NCBI GenBank assembly: GCA_035623075.1
Contig: DASPUC010000053.1
Coordinates: 1-37,055, forward strand
Source: Nitrospiraceae bacterium
GTDB taxonomy: Bacteria; Nitrospirota; Nitrospiria; Nitrospirales; Nitrospiraceae
DNA length: 37,055 nt
Direction of reading: 5' to 3'
A program made the position numbers and the translations under genes. Positions 25,020-34,121 of the stretch are shown here, one piece after another (the first letter of the stretch is position 1; every line of letters begins with the position of its first letter). The notes beneath the pieces were generated by a model, which saw only the letters and a list, made by a program, of their open reading frames with translations, was not told the DNA's origin and made no database searches.

Positions 25020-26510
25020 ATGATTCTGGCATTCGTCATCCTCTATCTCCTTCTCTCCGTGGGGATCGGCCTCTATGCGGCTACGCGCGTCCACAGTGCG
25101 AAGGATTTCGCCGTAGCTGGTCGTTCATTGCCTCTACCGATCGTTACGGCCACGGTGTTCGCGACCTGGTTCGGTGCGGAAGCGGTGCTGGGCATGCCAG
25201 CAACCTTCGTCAAAGACGGACTGCGCGGTGTCGTCGCCGATCCATTTGGAGCGAGCCTCTGTTTGATTCTTGCGGGATTGTTTTTTGCGCCTCGTTTCTA
25301 TCGATTGAATTTGCTCACCGTCGGGGACTACTACCGGATACGCTACAATCGAACGGTGGAAGTCCTGTGCACCCTATGCGTCGTGGCCTCCTATCTTGGC
25401 TGGGTGGCTGCACAATTCAAGGTGTTGGGATTGGTGCTTAATGTCGTGACGAACGGGGGGGTCAGTCAGAAGATCGGTATGGTCATCGGGGCAGGGATTG
25501 TGCTGACCTATACGACGTTCGGCGGCATGTTTTCTGTCGCGATTCTCGATTTTGTACAACTCGGTGTCATTCTCGGAGGGTTGCTTTACATTGTCTCGGT
25601 CATCAGCGATCTCACAGGAGGCGTCGGGACAGTGGTCGCCCATGCCGCTCAAGCCGGGAAATTGGAATTCTTTCCCCCGGCAAGGCTCAATGCGTGGATC
25701 CCGTTCGTCGGTGCCGGTATCACGATGATGCTGGGTTCGATTCCGCAGCAGGACGTTTTCCAGCGCATCACGTCGGCCAAGGACGAACGGACAGCGGTCC
25801 AAGGCTCGGTACTCGGCGGGGGGCTCTACTTTGTGTTCTGCTTTGTCCCGATGTTTCTTGCCTATGCGGCAACATTGGTCGACCCTGCAAAGTTCGGTGC
25901 GCTGCTCGAGCAGGATTCGCAGCTCGTCCTGCCGACTTTAATTCTTCAGCACACACCGATCGTCGCACAGATTCTCTTCTTCGGCGCGGTGTTATCAGCG
26001 GTGATGAGTTGTTCAAGCGCGACCTTGCTCGCCCCGTCGGTTGCGCTGAGCGAAAACGTCATTAGACGCGCGCTGCCCGGCATGACCGACTGGCAGTTCT
26101 TACGGATGATGCGGTTCGTGCTGGTCGGGTTTGCCTGCGTAGTGCTGACGATTGCGCTCAGTTCCAATTCCAGCATCTACATGCTCGTCGTGAACACGTA
26201 CAAGGTAACGTTGGTGGCTGCCTTCGTTCCCTTGTGTGCCGGCCTCTACTGGTCGAAGGCGACGACTCGAGGGGCGCTCTGCGCAATCGTGGCCGGCCTG
26301 ATGACATGGATCGGGTGTGAACTCTTTGGGTCGCCGGACTCCATGTGGCCGCCACAATTGGTCGGCTTCCTCATGGCCGTCGCAGGCATGATTATGGGAT
26401 CGTTGCTGCTGCCGCTCGGTGGCTCTCCGTTATTGCGACCGATCGGCGACCCTTCTCTCCGTGTTGGTTCACCTACGGTGCCGCTCACGACTATTGATCG
26501 TAACGAGTAA
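25020..26510 (+). CDS. Sodium:solute symporter (SSS family)
   Basis: The 496-residue product has about 13 hydrophobic helices and the SSS pattern: AGRSLPLPIVTATVFATWFG near TM2, the VGDYYRIRYNR loop, and later LGSIPQQDVFQRITSAKDE and AVMSCSSATLLAPSVALSEN. Members couple Na+ to uptake of solutes such as proline, pantothenate or carboxylates; the substrate cannot be told from sequence. It follows the YbhB-like gene by 9 bases and has no independent strong ribosome site, so translation is probably coupled. A hairpin follows the stop. Confidence 0.92.
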   Translation: MILAFVILYLLLSVGIGLYAATRVHSAKDFAVAGRSLPLPIVTATVFATWFGAEAVLGMPATFVKDGLRGVVADPFGASLCLILAGLFFAPRFYRLNLLTVGDYYRIRYNRTVEVLCTLCVVASYLGWVAAQFKVLGLVLNVVTNGGVSQKIGMVIGAGIVLTYTTFGGMFSVAILDFVQLGVILGGLLYIVSVISDLTGGVGTVVAHAAQAGKLEFFPPARLNAWIPFVGAGITMMLGSIPQQDVFQRITSAKDERTAVQGSVLGGGLYFVFCFVPMFLAYAATLVDPAKFGALLEQDSQLVLPTLILQHTPIVAQILFFGAVLSAVMSCSSATLLAPSVALSENVIRRALPGMTDWQFLRMMRFVLVGFACVVLTIALSSNSSIYMLVVNTYKVTLVAAFVPLCAGLYWSKATTRGALCAIVAGLMTWIGCELFGSPDSMWPPQLVGFLMAVAGMIMGSLLLPLGGSPLLRPIGDPSLRVGSPTVPLTTIDRNE

Positions 26511-26518
26511 TGGCGACG

Positions 26519-26537
26519 AACGCTGCTACTCAGCGTT
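26519..26537. terminator. Hairpin between convergent genes
   Basis: AACGCTG (26519-26525) pairs perfectly with CAGCGTT (26531-26537) around CTACT, starting 9 bases past the symporter stop. A T-rich stretch follows on the plus side. It separates the symporter from the convergent response-regulator gene and could terminate both. Confidence 0.55.
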
Positions 26538-26615
26538 GCTTCTATTCCGGGACGAGACTGGAAACTCGGTTGCCATGGAAGCGGAGAAATGAATGGAGAA
26601 AGCCGGTTTCGATGG

Positions 26616-26978
26616 TCAGTGGTTCAACGTATAGCGGACCAGGCGGCGGACTTCGTCAACCGTAAACGGTTTTTGGAGGATCTCTCGCGCTCCGAACAGT
26701 TTGGCTATACTCAAAAAATTGCGATCACCGGTGGCCCCGGTCATGGCGATGACTTTGGCGTCGAGAAATTCACGCGTGAGTTCCAGCGTGACGTCCATGC
26801 CGTCCCGGGCTGGCATGAGAATATCGGTGATGATGAGATCAGCAGGTGCTTGGCGATACAAGGTGAGTCCTTCTTGCCCATTGGAGGCTTCGCGCACCTC
26901 GTGCCCGTCCTCCTCCAGGATTCGGCGCAGCAGATGGCGGACTGGATCTTCGTCGTCAACGATCAGAATCGTAGCCAT
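26616..26978 (-). CDS. Single-domain response regulator
   Basis: The 120-residue product is a lone receiver domain: the acidic pocket at D8-D9, phospho-acceptor D52 in ITDILMP, T in MTGATGD and K in LQKPFT. It has no output domain, so it probably relays a phosphate or acts by protein contact like CheY. AGGAATT lies before the ATG. It is followed on the same strand by no kinase within the local genes; the nearest kinases are at 31.5-35.2 kb. Confidence 0.92.
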   Translation of the reverse strand: MATILIVDDEDPVRHLLRRILEEDGHEVREASNGQEGLTLYRQAPADLIITDILMPARDGMDVTLELTREFLDAKVIAMTGATGDRNFLSIAKLFGAREILQKPFTVDEVRRLVRYTLNH

Positions 26979-27019
26979 GAATTCCTGGGGTGGATGTTAC
27001 AGGAACACGGACTCAAAAC

Positions 27020-27265
27020 CTAGGCTGCGTGGGCGGTAATCGATTCAGCTCCGAGATGTACTTCCTCGTCCCCGTAGTTGGGTTCACTGACCGCACATGC
27101 CCGCAGTTCTTCCTGGGCAAGCTGGCGGTTCCGCTCAATCATCGGATCGTAGACATGACCGCAATTCATACAGCGCCAGCCTGTCATCCACATGTGTCCG
27201 ATCGTGCCCTCGAAATCCATGAAATGGTCTTTGACCATCAGGCCGTGACAGCGTCGACAGTTCAT
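27020..27265 (-). CDS. Small zinc-ribbon-like protein
   Basis: The 81-residue product has two CxxC pairs, C3/C6 (CRRC) and C32/C35 (CMNC) followed by GH, a typical four-cysteine zinc knuckle. The rest (about 45-81) is charged and low in structure. Similar short proteins recur in Nitrospira genomes as recalled, with unknown role. AAGGAG lies before the ATG. It is followed by a response-regulator gene on the same strand. Confidence 0.78.
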   Translation of the reverse strand: MNCRRCHGLMVKDHFMDFEGTIGHMWMTGWRCMNCGHVYDPMIERNRQLAQEELRACAVSEPNYGDEEVHLGAESITAHAA

Positions 27266-27507
27266 GATCGCTCTCCTTGGTTACAGCCTAGGAATTCGTG
27301 CGCTCTATGACCTAAGATAACGTAATTGGCGCTGAGCAAAAGACCCGGAGGAGGTAACCCGGAAGAGGGGGGATGACGATATAACTACTTGAACAATAAG
27401 GGGAGTGTAGGTGTGGTCTATGGGAGGACGAACATTCGGTGGTGAATGATAGACAGGGATGGGTACGTGATTCTGCTGAACCTTGCTGAGTACGGCCTCG
27501 CTTGGAC

Positions 27508-27882
27508 TCAGACTCGTGCGGTGAGCACGCTTTGGAGAGCTGCCACCAGCCCTTCGATCTTAACGGGCTTTTGCACGTAAGCGGCTGCGCCAAGACGCCG
27601 CGCCTTCTCTTCTGCTTCCTGTGGATCACGGGCGGTGACCACGATTACAGGAATGTCACTCAAGATTCGATTGCGTTTTAGAAGTTCAAGAACATAAAAC
27701 CCATCTCCTCCAGGCAATCCTAGGTCTAGGAGGATGGCCTGAGGTTGATGGTGCCTGGCCACACTGATGGCCTGCATTCCATCGGCGGCCCAAACGGGAT
27801 AGTAGTCGTGAGCCTTGAGGGCGGCGCTGAGCAAGTGCCAGCTATCGACCCCATCGTCGATTATGAGAATTTTTGGTTTCAT
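27508..27882 (-). CDS. Single-domain response regulator
   Basis: The 124-residue product is another lone receiver domain, with D9-D10 in the acidic pocket, phospho-acceptor D53 in LLDLGLPGGDGF, T in VVTARDP and K in VQKPVKI. It differs clearly from the receiver at 26616-26978, so they are not a recent duplicate. GAGAGG precedes the ATG. A 242-base gap to the zinc-ribbon gene holds no clear gene. No output domain is attached. Confidence 0.92.
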   Translation of the reverse strand: MKPKILIIDDGVDSWHLLSAALKAHDYYPVWAADGMQAISVARHHQPQAILLDLGLPGGDGFYVLELLKRNRILSDIPVIVVTARDPQEAEEKARRLGAAAYVQKPVKIEGLVAALQSVLTARV

Positions 27883-28148
27883 GAAGGACCTCTCTTCGTG
27901 AGTTGTTCTTCCTTCCTCCAGACCGAGCCCCTTTAAGACAAAGGTATCTGACCCACTAATTCTTGCCAGACCAAAAAGGGGTACCTCGAAAGGGGAGCAC
28001 GACAGCAGTCTTTCCCTGACACACTCACAATAGCGGCCTTGCCCAGGCTCCCATAGGCCGAATAGGCGTCATACCCGTTTCCTCGCATCGGTTTTGCGGC
28101 GCTCTCGTCGCTTTCGTCCCGTTCCTCGGTTATGCTGTACAGAGCCGC

Positions 28149-30449
28149 ATGGGTCTACGAATACCTTCACGATGGGTGGCGCGAGGTGCCATGGGTCTGG
28201 CTGGCATCGCGGCTGCCCTCTGTGTGACGATCGCGTTGTACGGGGCCTATCTCGCCACGTTCCTGGACCTGCCGAAAAGCGAAGACCATCCGCCGCTCCG
28301 TCTGTATAGTGCTCCCTTCCTCTTGCAGACCAATCTGTCGGTCACCGAAGCCCGCGTGTTCGATCGACTCCAACGACTGGGCTATCATCGGACGCCCAAA
28401 CAGGTCGAAGCTCCGGGGGAGTATCAGCTCACGGATGAGGCACTGACGATCTACCTGCACGCGCAGCCTGAGGAGCACGCGAAAGCAACCGTCATTCGAC
28501 TCACCCTCGATCAGGATCGAATCACCGAAGTTCTGTCGGTGACCGAGGGGGCGCTCGTCTTCCCTGTTTATCTTGAGTCGGAACTGATCAGCGGACTGCG
28601 AGGCGAGTCGCGCCAAGTTCGTGAATGGATTCCTTTGACTCAGATTCCGCCTCGACTGATCGAGATCATCGTCGCCATCGAAGATCATCGCTTCTATTCG
28701 CACCCAGGTATCGATCCGATCGCGATCGGTCGGGCGCTGTGGAGGAATCTCACGAAAGGCGATGTGGTGCAGGGCGGAAGCACAATTACGCAGCAGTTGG
28801 CCAAGAATCTCTTTTACACACCGCACCGCACCATAGTGAGAAAATTCAAGGAGGCTCTGGCCGCCCTGGTCATGGAGGCGAAATACAAGAAGGCGGACAT
28901 CTTGGAGAGTTATCTGAATGAAATCTATCTTGGCCAGGCCGGGTTTGTGTCGATTTACGGCGTCAGTGAAGCAGCCCGTCGGTTGTTCGGAAAGTCTCTC
29001 GGGGAACTTCGCGTGGAGGAAATGGCGCTGATCGCGGCCTTGATCAAAGGTCCCAACACCTACGCGCCGGCGAAACATCCGGACCTCGCCAGACAACGTC
29101 GGGACGTGGTATTACGCCGGCTGCGAGAGGTCGGACTCCTGACCGAGGAAGAGTGGACCCTTGCGATTAACCAGCCGATGCGGGTGGTGCCGCCGGAGGA
29201 TGTGATGAGCGGCGCACCGAATTTCGTGGACGCAGTCTTGCGGCAGGTTGAAGACACTCTGGGCGCGCCGTTGCCTGAAGGGTTACGAATCGACACTACG
29301 CTCGATCCGATGATTCAACAAGCGGCCATCGAATCGTTGGAGAAAGGGCTGGTACGACTGGAAGCAACGCACCAGCAGCTGAAACAGACGGAGGAGCCGT
29401 TACAAGGAGCTGTGATCGTCCTGGACCCGAGGACCGGATCTATTCTCGCCATGGTCGGCGGACGTGATTATCGCCGCAGTCAATTCAACCGGGCGGTGCA
29501 AGCCCATCGTCAACCGGGCTCATTGGTTAAACCGTTCGTCTACCTTGCGGCGCTTGAGGCGGCGCGCGAGGGAGACGCCGTGGCGTTCACCTCGGCAAGT
29601 CTCCTGGCAGACGAGCCGGTCACCTTTGAGTCGGAAAAGGGGCAATGGGCACCACTGAACTATGATCGCCAATTCCGCGGACATGTCACCTTACGTCAAG
29701 CCTTGGAACAGTCCCTAAACGTGCCGGCTGTGAGGGTTGCTCATGCTGTCGGCACCAAACGAATCGTTCAACTTCTGCACCGACTCGGAGTGAGCAGCCC
29801 GATCTCCGAGGATCTGTCCATGGTCTTGGGGAGCTCTTCCGTCTCCTTATTGGAGATCACATCGGCGTTCGGCGGGATTGCGAATGGAGGAGTGGCGGTT
29901 CATCCGACGGCGGTCCGCATAGCACGAGATCGACAGGGAGATTCCGTGTGGAGCGGGATCCCGGATCGGTCTCAGGCTGTATCGCCTCAGGGCGCCTACG
30001 TGCTGACGTCGTTGCTTGAAGGGGTGATTCAGCGGGGAACGGCTACGAAGGCCAAAGTGATGGGTCTGCAGGGCGCTGTGGCGGGAAAAACCGGGACGAC
30101 CGATGGGTACCGAGATGCCTGGTTCGTGGGATATTCATCAGACCTCGTCATCGGCGTCTGGGTGGGTTTCGACGACGAACGTCCTGTCGGTCTCACTGGC
30201 GCGCAGGCGGCGCTGCCGATCTGGATCGACATCGCCAGACGGGTGATCCCTTCACGGACTCCGACGTTCGTCATGCCGACCGGAGTCGTCACACGTACTG
30301 TCGATCCGAAGACCGGTCAACTCGCCACCTCCCAATGTCCGGAACAGGTGTCGGAGGTCTTCGTCGAAGGGACGGAACCCACTGTGTATTGCGAAGTCCA
30401 CGGCGGTGGGATCTGGGAACGATTCCGGCGGACTTTTGGATTCTCCTAG
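28149..30449 (+). CDS. mrcB: Bifunctional penicillin-binding protein, PBP1B type
   Basis: The 766-residue product has one N-terminal transmembrane helix, a UB2H-like region (about 60-115), a GT51 transglycosylase domain with catalytic E178 in AIEDHRFYSHPG and GGSTITQQLAKN, and a transpeptidase domain with S458 and K461 in GSLVKPF, the SLN motif and K647 in GKTGTTDG. It builds and crosslinks peptidoglycan. UB2H in E. coli PBP1B binds the lipoprotein LpoB, so such a partner may exist here. The ATG at 28149 is used; an ATG at 28191 would shorten the cytoplasmic tail. A bactofilin gene follows 59 bases later. Confidence 0.95.
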   Translation: MGLRIPSRWVARGAMGLAGIAAALCVTIALYGAYLATFLDLPKSEDHPPLRLYSAPFLLQTNLSVTEARVFDRLQRLGYHRTPKQVEAPGEYQLTDEALTIYLHAQPEEHAKATVIRLTLDQDRITEVLSVTEGALVFPVYLESELISGLRGESRQVREWIPLTQIPPRLIEIIVAIEDHRFYSHPGIDPIAIGRALWRNLTKGDVVQGGSTITQQLAKNLFYTPHRTIVRKFKEALAALVMEAKYKKADILESYLNEIYLGQAGFVSIYGVSEAARRLFGKSLGELRVEEMALIAALIKGPNTYAPAKHPDLARQRRDVVLRRLREVGLLTEEEWTLAINQPMRVVPPEDVMSGAPNFVDAVLRQVEDTLGAPLPEGLRIDTTLDPMIQQAAIESLEKGLVRLEATHQQLKQTEEPLQGAVIVLDPRTGSILAMVGGRDYRRSQFNRAVQAHRQPGSLVKPFVYLAALEAAREGDAVAFTSASLLADEPVTFESEKGQWAPLNYDRQFRGHVTLRQALEQSLNVPAVRVAHAVGTKRIVQLLHRLGVSSPISEDLSMVLGSSSVSLLEITSAFGGIANGGVAVHPTAVRIARDRQGDSVWSGIPDRSQAVSPQGAYVLTSLLEGVIQRGTATKAKVMGLQGAVAGKTGTTDGYRDAWFVGYSSDLVIGVWVGFDDERPVGLTGAQAALPIWIDIARRVIPSRTPTFVMPTGVVTRTVDPKTGQLATSQCPEQVSEVFVEGTEPTVYCEVHGGGIWERFRRTFGFS

Positions 30450-30508
30450 GTCTTTTTTTCACGGATGGTGTAAGCTGTCATCAAGTTGAACGGACAAGGG
30501 AGTCATGC

Positions 30509-30952
30509 ATGAAGAAACCCGGCTTCACTGGCGACGACAATATCACGCTCTTGGCGAAAGGCGTCGAGCTGAAGGGGGAGATTCGCGTCGAGGGCACGGT
30601 CCGGATCGACGGGTTTCTGGAAGGCAACATCCAAACCAAGGGGCAGGTCATCGTCGGCGAAGACGGGCTCGTCCAAGGCACGATTTCGGCTGGGACCATC
30701 ATCAGTAGCGGCCGCATCAAGGCGACCGTTACGGCCATCGAGCGGATTCAGCTGCTCAAGACCGCGACCCTAATCGGAGAGGTGCATACCCCGATTCTGA
30801 TGATGGAAGAAGGGGCTAAGCTCCAGGGGACAACTGACATGGGAGTTGCGGCCTGGCCGGAGGAACTCCCCAAGTTACCGGGGACGGTCCGCAGTCTCTC
30901 GGCACGACGGACGAAGCAGGTCGTTGCGATCGACCACGAGCCGCGCAGCTAG
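30509..30952 (+). CDS. Bactofilin
   Basis: The 147-residue product matches bactofilins (DUF583): it starts with DDNITLLAKGVELKGEIRVE and has the repeated short strands of the beta-helix, VEGTVRIDGFLEG, VGEDGLVQGTISAG and KATVTAIERIQLLKTATLIG. The C-terminal 40 residues are charged and flexible. Bactofilins polymerise at the membrane and often guide local wall synthesis, so its place right after the PBP1B gene fits. The ATG at 30509 is chosen over an open frame from 30335, whose extra part is not bactofilin-like. Confidence 0.92.
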   Translation: MKKPGFTGDDNITLLAKGVELKGEIRVEGTVRIDGFLEGNIQTKGQVIVGEDGLVQGTISAGTIISSGRIKATVTAIERIQLLKTATLIGEVHTPILMMEEGAKLQGTTDMGVAAWPEELPKLPGTVRSLSARRTKQVVAIDHEPRS

Positions 30953-31035
30953 TCGCATCGTAGAAGACTCGTCTCTCCACCCGTTCTCCATTCCACTTTT
31001 CCTTCATCCAATGCCCGATCAATCGACGGTGTCGA

Positions 31036-31632
31036 TTATTTCTCGTCCAGTGGGATGGTAATCGCGATTCCACCCATCACGTCATTGAGCTTGAAATCTC
31101 TCTTCGGACTGAGCGGGTGGGTGTTATGACAGGTCACGCAGGCGACGGCCACGGCTCGGTCCGGGTAGATTGCCTGGTAGTAACGTTTTTGTCCGCTGGT
31201 GACGATACCTGCGACCGGACGATCCGGCTGACGAGCGAGGGTCTGTAGAGCCTTCCGCTCGAATTCCGTGGCTGGCCCGTTTCGCTGATAGATGGGGGAA
31301 AGGCCGATGAGGCGGAATCGAATGCCGGTGCCTCCTTCGGCGACAGCCCTGCCTGATTGCTGGAGAAACTGTGCGGGCAGTGGAAGGGCATTATCCTGTT
31401 CCCAATGTTCTGCTGCGATGACGATATGTTTTTCTTGCATCCGATTCACGATTTGGCTGGTATAGATCGTCCGATCCGCCTGAATGACGGCATGTACGTA
31501 GGCCGCTACCTTTTCGGCGTGGATGGCGGCTGCGGGGGCCTCACTCTTCGCATCAAGCGACGCGGCGGAGGTTGCTGATGCTAAGAGGAAGAGGATGGAT
31601 GCGGTGCTGATTGAACGCCCGACGCGGTCCAT
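31036..31632 (-). CDS. Periplasmic DUF3365 protein with c-type heme site
   Basis: The 198-residue product has a signal peptide (cleavage near TSAAS) and a DUF3365 (Tll0287-like) domain, ending with ACVTCHNTHPLSPKRDF in which C165, C168 and H169 form a CxxCH heme c site. Related heme-containing domains act as redox or gas sensors. The ATG at 31632 follows an ideal AGGAGG. The gene overlaps the end of the membrane kinase gene by 52 bases on the same strand, so it is the last gene of the sensory operon. Confidence 0.88.
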   Translation of the reverse strand: MDRVGRSISTASILFLLASATSAASLDAKSEAPAAAIHAEKVAAYVHAVIQADRTIYTSQIVNRMQEKHIVIAAEHWEQDNALPLPAQFLQQSGRAVAEGGTGIRFRLIGLSPIYQRNGPATEFERKALQTLARQPDRPVAGIVTSGQKRYYQAIYPDRAVAVACVTCHNTHPLSPKRDFKLNDVMGGIAITIPLDEK

Positions 31633-34121
31633 GTTGCCTCCTCTGGCCCCAAGGATGAATGGATCACCGGCAAGCTGATCGTGCAGCATACCCCCCCACG
31701 ATCCAGATTCTCAACGCGGATGTCGCCGCCGAACTTTCGGATGATCCGTCGAGCGACTGTCAGTCCCAATCCTGAGCCTTCCCCTTGTCCTTTCATGGTG
31801 AAAAACGGATCGAACACCTTTGAAAGGTGCTCGGACGGAATCCCACGCCCAGAATCCTCAATCGTGATGATTACGGCCTTATTGTCAGCACTGGTCGCGA
31901 CGCGAAGCGTCCCAGGACCCGGCATCGCCTGAACGGCGTTCGTCAGGATGTTCATAAACGCTTGGCGGAGTTGCTCAGGGCTTGCTGAAACTCGGGTTCG
32001 ACATGCGTAGTTCTTGTGAATCTCCAAGCGACTGAGATCCTGCGTCGTCTGCAATGCCGTCAGTGCCTGATCGAGCTCCAGGTGAATATCGACAGGAGTA
32101 AGCCGAGTCCCCGTATCGCGCGTAGCCACGCCGGTAAAGTCTCGGATGATCGCCGCCATGCGTCGTCCGTGCTGGACAATGTCGCGGGCATGAGCCTTGA
32201 CGTGATCGAGGTTGACCTCCTCTTGAATGGCCTCTCCGAGTCCCAGGATGCCGAAGAGCGGGTTGTTCAGCTCGTGGCCGATGCCGGCAGTGAGGATGCC
32301 GAGGCTGCCGGATTTTTCCGCCTGGATGAGTTGGTCTTGTAAACGACTTTCGTCCGTTGTATCGCGCAATACAAGACCAACGCGAGAGCCTTCGCCCGGC
32401 CGTCCGTCAGTTCGAAACCACTCATAATGGTAGACCCGCTGCCCCAAACGCAGTTCGCTCCGTCCGTCTGTGCGGGCGCCCGTGAGTGTCGGCGCGAGAG
32501 GATCACGAGGTTCCTTCACCAACACATCCGCTGCTTTTTCCGTCGTCGGCAGACCTGTATCCTCCCGTTCCTGAAATTCCTTTCGTAGGCGCTGTTGTGT
32601 CGGAGCGTCGAGTGGCAAGATGTCGAAGAGACTTGTGGAGGGCGAGAGAGACGCCGACAACCCCAATGACTCCTGTGCGGCGTGATTCACGTATTGCACC
32701 TGTGCCTGGGCGTCAACCATGAGAATAGGTGTCGGCACTGCGCTCAGGATCTGATCGGTTGATCGCTCAAGAGACTGGACTTCTTGAGTCTTCAAGGCGA
32801 CTTGATCCGTGAGACCAGCGAATGCGGCTTCCAGCTGTTTGTTCATCCGGTTGAAATCATCGGCAAGGGCTTCCAACTCATCGCCGGTCTGAATCTGGAT
32901 CGACTGCCGCAGTTCACCTCGCCCAATGGATTCCGCAGCCTTTTGCAGTTGGCGGATCGGCAGCACGATCCGATTGGCTGCCAGATACCCGAGGGCCACG
33001 AGTAGACAGACGGCAACCAGTCCAAAGATGCTCATCCAGGTAAAGAGATGGTGGATCGGAGCAAACAATTCGTCGGAGGATTGCCAAACAAAGGTGTTCC
33101 AGCTGCCCTCTTCGAGCCTACCGTTCGTGGCTCGGCTGGTTTCTGGAAGCGGTGCGAATCCGATGATCGAAGTCGAGTGCCCACCATGGCCGTCGCTCGG
33201 GGCGGCGACCCAACCGGGATAAAAGGGAGTCACGAGCGGGATCAGCGATAGATCGGACAAACTGACTCCGGTGGGAAGAATCGGACAGCTCATCACAATG
33301 CCTCGACTGTCGATCAGCATCACGTGTCCAGTTTTCCCGAAGCGGATGGGTTGGATCGAGGGGGAGAAAAACTCCTTGGCATCGATGACGCGGTGGAGCA
33401 CCCCGACGACCTCGTAATGGAGGCTGTCCATGATCGGGACTGAGAGGGTAAATGCATAGGTTTCCGCCCGTTCATGATAATAGACATCTTCGATGTACAA
33501 CTGACCGACCCCTTTGTGATACGCGCCGATCCACCAGGGTTCACTGCCATTCGAATAGTTGGGACGGGTGGTCAATGCCGCCACGAGCGAACCTTGCGTA
33601 TCTGTGACAAATAAGAGTTTCGTGGCCGCTCGGACGACTTGGGGCAGGAGCTGCTCTTGCTCACTTTGGGAGCCGCTGTAAAAACTGCGAAGCAGGTTGG
33701 CCAAGTGGCTGCCTGTCACGGCCTTGACGATGCCGGGTTCCTTCGCATCCCATTTGGCGGCAGCATCGTTGATGGTTGCACGAACGGCGCGCAGGCTCTT
33801 CTGATCTCGGAGATTGTTGAGGTTATCGCGCCGACGTTCCAATTCGGTGACAATAGTCGGATCTCGCGCGATGCGCGATGTACGGGCGACTTCCTCGGCT
33901 ACCAGGATATCCAGCTTTCGGGCTGTCTCCGCAGCCAGTGCCTTAAAGCTTTCGCCGTTGACTTCCTGGATTTCTCGGGATCCCTGCCAGAACGCCATCC
34001 CCAATCCGACAAGCAAGGGAAGGACTCCGACCATCAGCATCGATAAGATCAGTTTCGGTTGAAGCCCCCAACCCTTGCGAGGGCCGATCCTGGATGGATT
34101 TGGTGATGCCATAACACTCAC
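31581..34121 (-). CDS. Membrane sensor histidine kinase with Cache, HAMP and PAS regions
   Basis: The 846-residue product has TM1 (about 23-45), a periplasmic dCache-like domain (about 50-350), TM2 (about 360-385), a HAMP segment (IVLPIRQLQKAAESIGRGEL), a PAS-like domain (about 460-580), a dimerisation helix with phospho-acceptor H616 in GIGHELNNP and a HATPase domain with the N box, DSGRGIP and GEGSGLGL. The start is a GTG that overlaps the stop of the upstream kinase gene, with an ATG three codons later. It probably senses a small periplasmic ligand. The gene downstream encodes a heme protein. Confidence 0.93.
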   Translation of the reverse strand: MSVMASPNPSRIGPRKGWGLQPKLILSMLMVGVLPLLVGLGMAFWQGSREIQEVNGESFKALAAETARKLDILVAEEVARTSRIARDPTIVTELERRRDNLNNLRDQKSLRAVRATINDAAAKWDAKEPGIVKAVTGSHLANLLRSFYSGSQSEQEQLLPQVVRAATKLLFVTDTQGSLVAALTTRPNYSNGSEPWWIGAYHKGVGQLYIEDVYYHERAETYAFTLSVPIMDSLHYEVVGVLHRVIDAKEFFSPSIQPIRFGKTGHVMLIDSRGIVMSCPILPTGVSLSDLSLIPLVTPFYPGWVAAPSDGHGGHSTSIIGFAPLPETSRATNGRLEEGSWNTFVWQSSDELFAPIHHLFTWMSIFGLVAVCLLVALGYLAANRIVLPIRQLQKAAESIGRGELRQSIQIQTGDELEALADDFNRMNKQLEAAFAGLTDQVALKTQEVQSLERSTDQILSAVPTPILMVDAQAQVQYVNHAAQESLGLSASLSPSTSLFDILPLDAPTQQRLRKEFQEREDTGLPTTEKAADVLVKEPRDPLAPTLTGARTDGRSELRLGQRVYHYEWFRTDGRPGEGSRVGLVLRDTTDESRLQDQLIQAEKSGSLGILTAGIGHELNNPLFGILGLGEAIQEEVNLDHVKAHARDIVQHGRRMAAIIRDFTGVATRDTGTRLTPVDIHLELDQALTALQTTQDLSRLEIHKNYACRTRVSASPEQLRQAFMNILTNAVQAMPGPGTLRVATSADNKAVIITIEDSGRGIPSEHLSKVFDPFFTMKGQGEGSGLGLTVARRIIRKFGGDIRVENLDRGGVCCTISLPVIHSSLGPEEATWTASGVQSAPHPSSSS

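Noticed and set aside
28167-29096. 309-codon minus-strand frame inside the PBP1B gene
   Set aside because: It lies wholly antisense to a gene with all catalytic motifs intact and resembles no known protein.
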